From: JANNRR01 sp031401675
GTDB taxonomy: Bacteria; Pseudomonadota; Alphaproteobacteria; Rhodobacterales; Rhodobacteraceae
Reading direction: 5' to 3'
NCBI GenBank assembly: GCA_031401675.1
Contig: JANNRR010000127.1
Span: forward strand, 1-5,271
Length of the DNA: 5,271 bases
Every line of letters begins with the position of its first letter. Position 1 is the stretch's first letter. Below the pieces are notes generated by a model that was not told the DNA's origin, ran no database searches, and saw only the letters and a list, made by a program, of their open reading frames with translations. Shown here piece by piece: positions 1 to 5,271 of this stretch. The translations under genes were made by a program, and so were the position numbers.

Positions 1-152
1 GGTTTTATTTTGTTTTTTTATTTTTTTTATTTTTGGTGGTGGGGCCGTTATTTGGTTTCGTACTTTGGGGCCTCGGGTTGGGGGGGGGGGGGGGGGGCGC
101 GCCCCCCCCACCCCCGGGATATTTGGGAAAAGAAGAGGGGACAGGGCGGGCA
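1..152. other. Low-complexity, probably unreliable contig end
   Basis: No gene is supported here. The first 60 bases are T-rich with long T runs (for example 25-32), followed by an uninterrupted run of 18 G at 80-97, then CGCG and 8 C; positions 90-109 form a perfect G8-CGCG-C8 palindrome. This composition is unlike the balanced GC-rich coding DNA that begins at 153. Read on the minus strand, it is where a terminator or the next transporter gene (an ATPase) would be expected after the permease stop, but the hairpin is not followed by a T tract on that strand and no start codon with a ribosome site leads into an open frame. The simplest reading is low-quality or artefactual sequence at the end of a contig. 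Exactly where reliable sequence resumes between about 119 and 152 cannot be judged. Confidence 0.7.
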
Positions 153-1313
153 TCAGTCCCTTAGGCTTTCTTCGCGCAAGCCGTCGGCCAAGAGGTTGAG
201 GCCGAGCACCAGGCTCATCAGCGCCAGCGCCGGCACCACGGCCGGATGCGGGAACACCGACAGAAGCTTGCGTCCGTCGTTGATGGTCGAGCCCCAGTCG
301 GGCGATTCCGGGGATACGCCGAGGCCGAAGAAGCCCAAGGTGCCCAGCAGGATGGTGGTATAGCCGATGCGCAGGCAGAAATCGACGATCAGCGGGCCGC
401 GGGCGTTGGGCAGGATCTCCCACAGCATGATGTACCACGGGCCTTCGCCCCGGGTCATGCCGGCGGCGACATAGTCGCGGGACTTGATGTCGAGCACGAT
501 GCCGCGGACGATGCGAAACACGGTGGGGGCGTTGACGAACACCACCGAGACGAAGACGTTCAGAAGGTTGGGGTCCATCGAGAACACGCCGAGCGGGTCG
601 GCGTTGAAGGCCAGGCCGGAATAGGCCCAGAGGCCGAGGACCAGCGTGATCCCGACATAGAGGTTGCGCTGCGGCGGATTGGTGAAATAGCGGCTGTTCC
701 ACAGCACGACCAGAAACACGATCGGGAACAGGAACAGCAGCGCCGCCAGGATGATCGGGATGCCGGTGACGCGAATTTCGGGCGTGACCAGCAGGTAGAA
801 CAAGAGGATCACCGGGAACGCCAGCACCAGATTGGCCAGGAACGACAGGCCGGTATCGAGCCTGCCGCCGAAATAGCCCGCCGGCAGGCCGAGCGTGATC
901 CCGACCATATAGGCAAAGGTGGTGGCGGCAGGGGCGATCGACAGCACCCGGCGCGCCCCCATCACCATCCGCGAAAACACGTCGCGCGCCAGATTGTCGC
1001 CGCCGAACAGGTAGTGCGCATAGAGGCCCGAGCCGTCGGGCAGCGCCGATCCCGGCACCTTGTTCTTCATCCCCGAGATCTGCGCCAAGGGGTCGTGGGT
1101 GATGATCAGATCGGCAAAGACCGCGGTGAATACCCAGAACATCACCAGACCGAAGCCCATCATCCCGACCGGGCTGTCATAAAGCTTGCCATAGAGCCCG
1201 AGGCGGCGCTTGTAGCGGATCGACAGCACGAACATCGCCACCAGCGCAATCCACACCGGCAGGAACTGCACCATCACGGCGAGAAAGATCTGACCCCAGC
1301 TGATCGGTTCCAC
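153..1313 (-). CDS. ABC transporter permease, DppC/OppC type
   Basis: This 386-residue inner-membrane protein is the second permease subunit of a binding-protein-dependent importer of the peptide/nickel/opine group. Hydrophobic segments lie near residues 12-32 and 50-72, followed by the core permease domain from about 108 onward. The EAA loop that docks the ATPase is visible at about 280-303 (YVAAG, then EILPNA), and the typical DppC stretch GFFGLGVSPESPDWG with NDGR follows at 327-348. The C-terminus ends in LADGLREESLRD, so the gene appears complete. It starts with GTG at 1313; AGGAG at 1320-1324 sits six bases upstream and overlaps the stop of the preceding permease, which suggests translational coupling. 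At 386 residues it is longer than the usual 280-310; most of the excess is around 178-255, which carries two additional hydrophobic stretches (about 185-204 and 217-235). The substrate is unknown. Confidence 0.93.
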   Translation of the reverse strand: MEPISWGQIFLAVMVQFLPVWIALVAMFVLSIRYKRRLGLYGKLYDSPVGMMGFGLVMFWVFTAVFADLIITHDPLAQISGMKNKVPGSALPDGSGLYAHYLFGGDNLARDVFSRMVMGARRVLSIAPAATTFAYMVGITLGLPAGYFGGRLDTGLSFLANLVLAFPVILLFYLLVTPEIRVTGIPIILAALLFLFPIVFLVVLWNSRYFTNPPQRNLYVGITLVLGLWAYSGLAFNADPLGVFSMDPNLLNVFVSVVFVNAPTVFRIVRGIVLDIKSRDYVAAGMTRGEGPWYIMLWEILPNARGPLIVDFCLRIGYTTILLGTLGFFGLGVSPESPDWGSTINDGRKLLSVFPHPAVVPALALMSLVLGLNLLADGLREESLRD

Positions 1314-1326
1314 GGGACTCTCCTCA
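1314..1326 (-). promoter_or_regulatory. Ribosome binding site overlapping upstream stop codon
   Basis: On the minus strand the sequence reads TGAGGAGAGTCCC followed by GTG. AGGAG (1320-1324) is a good Shine-Dalgarno match six bases before the GTG, and its first base is the last base of the TGA stop of the upstream permease (1324-1326). This supports the GTG start and tight coupling of the two permeases. Confidence 0.8.
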
Positions 1327-2409
1327 GGATATGCGGATGCGGGGGTTCAGATAGACATAGCCGATGTCGGACAGCAGCTGGGTGACCAGCACCACGATCA
1401 CCGCCACCACCGAACAGCCGAGCAGAAGCTCGATGTCGTTGTTGCCGGCGGCTTCGACCAGCGTCCAGCCGAAGCCCTTGTAGTTGAACAGGGTTTCGAC
1501 GATGACCACGCCGTTCAACAGCCAGGGTATCTGCAGCATGATCACGGTAAAGGGCGCAATCAGTGCGTTGCGCAGCGCATGTTTCAAGACGACATCGCGG
1601 AAGGCGACGCCCTTGAGCCGGGCGGTGCGGATGTACTGGGCCGTCATCACTTCGGTCATAGAGGCGCGGGTCATCCGGGCGATGTAGCCGATGCCGTAAA
1701 GGGCGATGGTCATCACCGGCAGGGTGAAGTTCCAGAAGGTGATGTCGTCCATGGCGCTGGTGGCGGTGCCCTTGAACAGGGTCTTGTCGGTGATCCAGCC
1801 CCAGTCGTGCAGGATCGGCGAAATCCCGAGGGTGCTGGAGGAAAAGATCACGATCAGCAGCACGCCCGAGACATATTCCGGTGTGGCCGTGGTGGCGATG
1901 GAAATGGCCGACAGGCCACGGTCGGTGCGGCTGCCCTCACGCATGCCGGCCATGACCCCCAGCACCAGCGACACCGGCACCATCACCAGCATCACCGCCA
2001 GCATCAGCCAGCCGGTCAGGCCCAGCCTTGTGGCGATGATGGCGCTGACCGGTTGCTTGAACACGGTCGAAAAGCCCCAGTAGCCCTGCAGCACGCCGCA
2101 GCGTTTTGGCGCTGCCGCCGGATCGGTCCCGGCGGTGAGGCAGCGCCCGAACATCTTGCCATCCTCGTCCTGCCGCACCCAGCCGCGCGACACGCCCAGC
2201 CATTCGCCATAGCGCTTCAGCACCGGCTGCGCGTAGCCGTTCTTTTCGATCCAGCTGATCACGTCCTCGTCGGACATCCGGGCCGAAGCCTCGGTCTTGG
2301 CCAGCTTTTCCAGGTTCGGCGGCAGGTTGGTCAGATAGAACACAACGAAGGTCAGGGCGATGGCGGTCAGGACCATCGTGCCGAAACGTCGTGCAAGGAA
2401 CATCAGCAT
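1324..2409 (-). CDS. ABC transporter permease, DppB/OppB type
   Basis: This 361-residue inner-membrane protein is the first permease subunit of the same importer. It opens with the family's typical MLMFLARRFG, a first membrane helix at about 11-27, and a large periplasmic region to about 130. Further hydrophobic segments lie near 131-155, 180-197, 228-245, 283-305 and 328-348. The ATPase-docking EAA loop is at about 259-288 (YIRTARLKG, then HALRNALIAP), and the C-terminus ends in the family-like DIGYVYLNPRIRIS. I chose the ATG at 2409 because AAAGGA lies six bases upstream at 2416-2421. An in-frame ATG at 2439 would add ten residues (MGRRPGKGQA) but lacks a clear ribosome site. The periplasmic loop is larger than usual: about residues 77-109 look inserted and hold two cysteines, C90 and C104. 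The following permease begins ten bases after the stop. Confidence 0.93.
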   Translation of the reverse strand: MLMFLARRFGTMVLTAIALTFVVFYLTNLPPNLEKLAKTEASARMSDEDVISWIEKNGYAQPVLKRYGEWLGVSRGWVRQDEDGKMFGRCLTAGTDPAAAPKRCGVLQGYWGFSTVFKQPVSAIIATRLGLTGWLMLAVMLVMVPVSLVLGVMAGMREGSRTDRGLSAISIATTATPEYVSGVLLIVIFSSSTLGISPILHDWGWITDKTLFKGTATSAMDDITFWNFTLPVMTIALYGIGYIARMTRASMTEVMTAQYIRTARLKGVAFRDVVLKHALRNALIAPFTVIMLQIPWLLNGVVIVETLFNYKGFGWTLVEAAGNNDIELLLGCSVVAVIVVLVTQLLSDIGYVYLNPRIRIS

Positions 2410-2421
2410 GGCTTGTCCTTT
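2410..2421 (-). promoter_or_regulatory. Ribosome binding site deciding the DppB-type start
   Basis: The minus strand reads AAAGGACAAGCC immediately before ATG at 2409. AAAGGA with a six-base spacer is a good Shine-Dalgarno site. The alternative in-frame ATG at 2439 has no comparable purine-rich block in front of it, so 2409 is preferred. Confidence 0.75.
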
Positions 2422-2527
2422 CCCGGGCCGACGCCCCATTGCAGGCGAAGGCGCAGCGGTGGTGCCGTCAACAACACGATGGAAAGACTGAGGAAAAAAC
2501 AGGAATCACGAGCATGGAGTCGGGCCA

Positions 2528-2569
2528 GTCCAGGCGGGCCGGTCCAGGCGGGCAAACCCAGGCGGGCAA
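2528..2569. repeat. Three tandem copies of a 14-base repeat
   Basis: Three adjacent 14-base units share the core CCAGGCGGGC at 2530-2539, 2544-2553 and 2558-2567. The units are GTCCAGGCGGGCCG, GTCCAGGCGGGCAA and ACCCAGGCGGGCAA. A degenerate fourth unit may precede them at 2514-2527 (9 of 14 positions agree by eye). The block lies in the untranslated gap between the binding-protein and permease genes, next to the hairpin at 2579-2609. Fourteen is not a multiple of three and no gene is open here. Function unknown; replication slippage could have produced it. Confidence 0.85.
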
Positions 2570-2578
2570 TCAGGGGGT

Positions 2579-2609
2579 GGTCGGGGGCCACCGTTGGCGG
2601 CCCCCGACC
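2579..2609 (-). promoter_or_regulatory. Intergenic hairpin after the binding-protein gene
   Basis: Perfect 11-base arms GGTCGGGGGCC (2579-2589) and GGCCCCCGACC (2599-2609) enclose a nine-base loop. In the transcript the hairpin starts three bases after the stop codon of the solute-binding protein. No T tract follows on the minus strand, so it is not a canonical intrinsic terminator. In ABC importer operons such as malEFG, a stem-loop after the binding-protein gene stabilises the upstream message and lets the binding protein exceed the permeases in amount; this position fits that role by inference. Partial termination is the alternative. The remainder of the 203-base gap holds the tandem repeat and an A-rich patch, with no convincing promoter. 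Confidence 0.75.
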
Positions 2610-2612
2610 GGA

Positions 2613-4256
2613 TCAGGCCTGAATCCAGTACTTGTACAGATGCAACTCGAAGGTCGGGTGCATTTCGGCCCCCATCACCGTCGGCTTGTAATGCCGGAAG
2701 ATCGAGCGCCAGTAGGGCTGGATCAGCACGCCTTCGTTCTGCATAATTGCCTCGATCTTGGCCATCACTTCGCGGCGCTTGTCGGCGTCGGCGATCGAGT
2801 TGGCTTCGGCCAGCAGCGCATCGAACTCGGCGTTGGCAAAGGCAGATTCGTTCCAGGGGACACCCGATTTGTACGCCAGCCCCAGAATCTGCACGCCAAG
2901 CGGGCGCATGTTCCATTCGGTGGCCGAGAACGGGAACTTCAGCCAGTCGTTCCAGAAGGTCGAGCCCGGCAGGATCGTGTGCTTGATCTTGATGCCGGCG
3001 TCGGAGATCTGGGCCTTGACCGCAGCACCCGAGTTGGCCTGCCAGGCATCGTCGAGCGTGATCAGTTCGAACTCGGTGTCGGCATGGCCGGCGGCATCGA
3101 TCGCGGCCTTGGCGGCTGCCGGATCGACCACCAGCGGCGGCAATTGCGCAAATTCCGGGTGGATCGGGCAGACATGGTGGTTTTCGGCCACCGTGCCCAG
3201 ACCGTCATAGCCCAGTTCCAGGATGACGGCGTTGTTGACCGCCAGCTGCAGCGCCTTGCGCACCGCGACATCCTTGTAAAGGTCGGACTGTTGATTGAAG
3301 CGCACGGCCAGCGTGGCCGCCGTTACCGCTTCGGACTTGGTCCAGCCCAGTCCGTCGAACACCCCCAGGAACTCGCCGGTGGTCTGATAGATCATGTCAA
3401 GTTCATCGGATTCGGCCGCCGCGACGAAGGCCGACGGGTCGGTGCCCAGATCGACGAACTCGATCCGGTCCAGATAGGCACCGGTGCCCCACCAGGTGTG
3501 GTTGGCATTCTTGATCAGCGCCGCCTTGACGCCAACCTCATAGCCGTCGGGCATGTAGGGGCCGGTTCCGATCGGGGTGGCGACCGGGTCGACGCCGTCG
3601 AACGACTGGTGCACGACCGCAGCCGGATAGTCGGCCATGCCGGGGATGATGGTGATGTCGGGGGTCGACAGCGTCAGCTTGACGGTATGGTCATCGACCA
3701 CGGTGATCGCACCGTCGCGGGCCATCTTGGTGGCTTCGTCGACCAGCGCGCTCATCCGGCTGGCCATAGAGTTGCCCTCGACATTGCCGTCGCACCAGCG
3801 GGTGATGTTGTAGGCGACGTCGGCGGCGGTGAAATCGTCGCCGTTGTTCCACTTTACACCCTTGCGGACGTTAAGCGTATATTCGGTGGCATTGTCGTTG
3901 GTGGTCCAGCTTTCCACCAGGATGCCGGCAAAGGTGCCATCGCGGTTGTATTCGACCAGATATTCCAGCCAGCCACGGGCATAGTTGGCCAGTTCCGACC
4001 AGTCCCACAAGCGCGGGTCCTTGTTGGCCAGGATGTTCATCTGGGTGCGCAGCGTGCCGCCGGCTGTGGCATGGGCATCGGCCAGCGCCGGCGGGGCGCC
4101 AAGGCCGATGAGACCATAGGCGACAGCCGCCGAAGCACCAAGCGCCGAGGCGCGGGTCAGGAATTCGCGGCGGCTCAGCTTGCCGGCCTTGCATTCCTCT
4201 GCATACATCGCGACGCCCGGGTGCAGCGCCGGGGCATCATGGCTAAGTTCGGACAT
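2613..4256 (-). CDS. Tat-exported ABC transporter solute-binding protein, family 5
   Basis: This 547-residue periplasmic protein captures the substrate and delivers it to the two permeases. A long hydrophilic N-region (1-27) leads to a twin-arginine motif SRREFL (28-33), a hydrophobic stretch (about 37-53) and likely signal cleavage after ALA (57-59) or AHA (61-63). There is no lipobox cysteine, so it should be soluble. Family 5 (DppA/OppA/NikA-like) features include GGTLR at 66-70, the signature region RKGVKWNNGDDFTAADVAYN at 131-150, PIGTGPY at 228-234, and DVAVRKALQLAV at 329-340. Length is normal for the family. The ATG at 4256 has GGGAG six bases upstream (4263-4267). It is the first transporter gene, 270 bases after the regulator and 203 bases before the permease. 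The substrate could be a peptide, opine, sugar oligomer or metal chelate; the sequence does not say which. Confidence 0.95.
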   Translation of the reverse strand: MSELSHDAPALHPGVAMYAEECKAGKLSRREFLTRASALGASAAVAYGLIGLGAPPALADAHATAGGTLRTQMNILANKDPRLWDWSELANYARGWLEYLVEYNRDGTFAGILVESWTTNDNATEYTLNVRKGVKWNNGDDFTAADVAYNITRWCDGNVEGNSMASRMSALVDEATKMARDGAITVVDDHTVKLTLSTPDITIIPGMADYPAAVVHQSFDGVDPVATPIGTGPYMPDGYEVGVKAALIKNANHTWWGTGAYLDRIEFVDLGTDPSAFVAAAESDELDMIYQTTGEFLGVFDGLGWTKSEAVTAATLAVRFNQQSDLYKDVAVRKALQLAVNNAVILELGYDGLGTVAENHHVCPIHPEFAQLPPLVVDPAAAKAAIDAAGHADTEFELITLDDAWQANSGAAVKAQISDAGIKIKHTILPGSTFWNDWLKFPFSATEWNMRPLGVQILGLAYKSGVPWNESAFANAEFDALLAEANSIADADKRREVMAKIEAIMQNEGVLIQPYWRSIFRHYKPTVMGAEMHPTFELHLYKYWIQA

Positions 4257-4327
4257 CAGTATCTCCCTGTCTGACGATTTTTATTTTGGGTGAGCAGTAC
4301 GTGGCGCTGAACCTTGGAACCATTTGC

Positions 4328-4336
4328 ATTTTATCA
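4328..4336 (-). promoter_or_regulatory. Candidate extended -10 promoter of the transporter operon
   Basis: The minus strand reads TGATAAAAT: an extended -10 TG, one base, then TAAAAT, which matches TATAAT at five of six positions. With 17 bases of spacing the -35 position would be GCACCA (4351-4356), a poor match to TTGACA, as expected for an activator-dependent promoter. Transcription would start near 4321, giving a leader of about 65 bases before the binding-protein ATG. Predicted by eye only. Confidence 0.45.
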
Positions 4337-4358
4337 CGCATCCCGGTCCGTGGTGCGG

Positions 4359-4381
4359 CACTGCGCTTTCCTTCACTGCGC
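4359..4381. promoter_or_regulatory. Direct repeat upstream of candidate promoter, possible operator
   Basis: CACTGCGC occurs at 4359-4366 and again at 4374-4381, separated by seven bases (15-base period). The copies lie just upstream of the weak -35 position of the candidate promoter, at roughly -38 to -60 from the predicted start. Direct repeats at this location are the usual target layout of AraC-family activators, and such a regulator is encoded immediately upstream. The link to that regulator is inference. An adjoining small inverted repeat TGCG-CCAATT-CGCA (4377-4390) overlaps the second copy. Confidence 0.35.
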
Positions 4382-4476
4382 CAATTCGCACATCTTTTGT
4401 GGCAGCCGTCAATGACTGCATTCGGCACTTGGCAGCAAGAATGCGACATAGACCGGAATTGACAGACGCAATTTGC

Positions 4477-4503
4477 CGTTTGCGACACGGAATGGCGCAA
4501 ACG
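4477..4503. promoter_or_regulatory. Inverted repeat between regulator and transporter genes
   Basis: CGTTTGCG (4477-4484) and CGCAAACG (4496-4503) form a perfect 8-base inverted repeat with an 11-base spacer. On the minus strand it begins 23 bases after the regulator's TAA stop. No T tract follows, so it is a poor intrinsic terminator; a protein-binding site or a processing/stability hairpin are alternatives. TGCGACA at 4481-4487, overlapping the left arm, also recurs at 4442-4448, each copy followed by a CGGAAT-like block. Confidence 0.4.
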
Positions 4504-4526
4504 TTGAATTCAGGCGCTGGCGCGGC

Positions 4527-5271
4527 TTACAGACCGCGGCGGAATGCGGTTGGCGTGCGCCCGGTCCGGGTCTGGAATGCTCGGGTGAAATAGGCCGGAG
4601 AGCTGAAGCCAAGCGATTCCGCGATGCGGTTCACCGGCGTCCGGGTTTCCGACAACAGCTTCAGCGCCTCGAACAGCACCCGTTCCTGCAACAGGGCCGA
4701 GGCGGGGCGGCCGCACGCCTGATTGCAGACCCGCGTCAGATGCGTCGGCGTGACCCCCAGTTCGGCGGCATAATGCGCCACCCCCATGCCAGAGCGGAAA
4801 TCCCGCTCCAAAAGCGCCGAATACCGCGCCGCCAGCTTGCGGGCGGCATCGGGCTTTGGTGCCTCGCCGACCGCGATCTGACGTTCCAGCCACACCCCCA
4901 GCAGCCCCAGGTGGTGCCGGGTCGCGCGGTCGTGCGCCGGGCGGCTGCTGTCCAGTTCGCGCTGGACGGCATCCAGAATCGCGTTCATCTCCATCTGCGG
5001 CCCGGATTCGCGGATGCGCAGATGCTGCGGCACCTTCGGCAGGGTCACATCGCAGTCCCTCCCGAAAAACACTGCGGTGCCAAAGCCTTGCGGCGAAACC
5101 TCGAAGCCGTGCATCACACCTGCGGGAATGTACACGGCGTTGTGCGGCCCGTAGCCACGGGTTGAACCGGCTACGGTGATCCGGCCCTGACCCCGGGTGA
5201 ACCAGAGCAGCAGCGGTTCGGTCAGGCTGCGCATGACCTCAACCCGCCAGCGTCCGCCTGCGGCCAGCCGG
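4527..5271 (-). CDS. AraC-family transcriptional regulator (5' partial)
   Basis: This DNA-binding protein probably senses a small molecule and controls nearby genes. Numbering from the first in-window ATG (5234), residues 7-56 resemble the cupin-type AraC ligand-binding domain (LLLWFTRGQGRITV, YIPAGVMHGFEV). Residues about 135-235 are the AraC DNA-binding domain: a first helix-turn-helix near 152-174 (AAELGVTPTHLTRVC) and a second near 201-225 (IAESLGFSSPAYFTRAFQ), followed by the usual GRTPTAFR. The stop is TAA at 4527-4529. The ATG at 5234 is probably internal, because the frame stays open through 5271 and reads GGRWRVEVMRSLTEP, with family-like residues before that Met; the true start lies outside the window. 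About 247 residues are visible, so I expect a few tens are missing. It is co-oriented with and directly upstream of the transporter genes, which suggests local control. Confidence 0.9.
   Translation of the reverse strand, partial: RLAAGGRWRVEVMRSLTEPLLLWFTRGQGRITVAGSTRGYGPHNAVYIPAGVMHGFEVSPQGFGTAVFFGRDCDVTLPKVPQHLRIRESGPQMEMNAILDAVQRELDSSRPAHDRATRHHLGLLGVWLERQIAVGEAPKPDAARKLAARYSALLERDFRSGMGVAHYAAELGVTPTHLTRVCNQACGRPASALLQERVLFEALKLLSETRTPVNRIAESLGFSSPAYFTRAFQTRTGRTPTAFRRGL

Larger units (their letters stand above)
4257..4526. other. Regulatory gap between regulator and binding-protein genes
   Basis: These 270 bases contain no supported gene and are visibly more AT-rich than the flanking coding sequence, with a T-rich patch at 4277-4286. 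They hold the inverted repeat at 4477-4503, direct repeats at 4359-4381, the candidate -10 element at 4328-4336 and the ribosome site GGGAG at 4263-4267. Small open frames crossing it on both strands lack ribosome sites and recognisable protein features. A separate promoter for the transporter genes is therefore more likely than read-through alone. Confidence 0.6.

Noticed and set aside
80..118. G-run and C-run hairpin as an operon terminator
   Set aside because: On the minus strand no T tract follows the GC palindrome, and the homopolymers look artefactual.
246..1385. A 379-codon open frame on the plus strand
   Set aside because: It is antisense to the C-type permease. The translation is extremely rich in His, Arg, Gln and Asp, as expected when hydrophobic codons are read from the opposite strand.
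2440..2480. Possible promoter for the permeases (TTGACG on the minus strand, about 2465-2470)
   Set aside because: No acceptable -10 element lies 16-18 bases downstream, where the sequence is GC-rich.
2528..2569. CRISPR-like array
   Set aside because: The units are 14 bases and directly adjacent, with no spacers and no associated genes; it is a plain tandem repeat.
1579..2622. A 347-codon open frame on the plus strand
   Set aside because: It is a shadow of the B-type permease and the adjoining repeat region; no domain, no ribosome site and an implausible composition.
2391..4274. A 627-codon open frame on the plus strand
   Set aside because: It is antisense to the binding-protein gene, which has clear family motifs, a signal peptide and a ribosome site. 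The plus-strand translation has the Gly/Arg/His/Gln/Asp-rich composition of a high-GC shadow frame and no recognisable domain.
4243..4500. Small minus-strand frame of 85 codons in the regulatory gap
   Set aside because: It covers the candidate promoter and operator repeats, overlaps the binding-protein start out of frame, and shows no family features or ribosome site.

Overview
The window looks like a high-GC alphaproteobacterial segment. Protein style and the Tat-exported solute-binding protein suggest Rhodobacteraceae or a relative; this is an inference from sequence flavour, with no database search. All supported genes lie on the minus strand, so the transcript reads from right to left.

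Layout in transcription order: (1) 5271-4527, an AraC-family regulator whose 5' end lies beyond the window; (2) 4526-4257, a 270-base regulatory gap with an inverted repeat just after the regulator gene, a pair of 8-base direct repeats, a candidate extended -10 promoter and a Shine-Dalgarno sequence; (3) 4256-2613, a Tat-exported family 5 (peptide/nickel/opine type) solute-binding protein; (4) 2612-2410, a 203-base gap holding a strong hairpin right after the stop and a 14-base tandem repeat; (5) 2409-1324, a DppB/OppB-type permease; (6) 1313-153, a DppC/OppC-type permease starting at GTG, ten bases after the preceding stop; (7) 152-1, a homopolymer-rich stretch unlike the rest, which I read as a poor-quality contig end.

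Together genes 3, 5 and 6 encode the binding protein and the membrane channel of one ABC importer. The ATPase subunit(s) that must energise it are absent and would be expected just past coordinate 1. The AraC-type protein, immediately upstream and in the same direction, is a likely local regulator. The substrate cannot be read from the sequence.

I see no new kind of system here. The points worth a second look are an enlarged periplasmic loop with two cysteines in one permease, an apparent extra pair of membrane segments in the other, the two intergenic regions, and the suspect left end.
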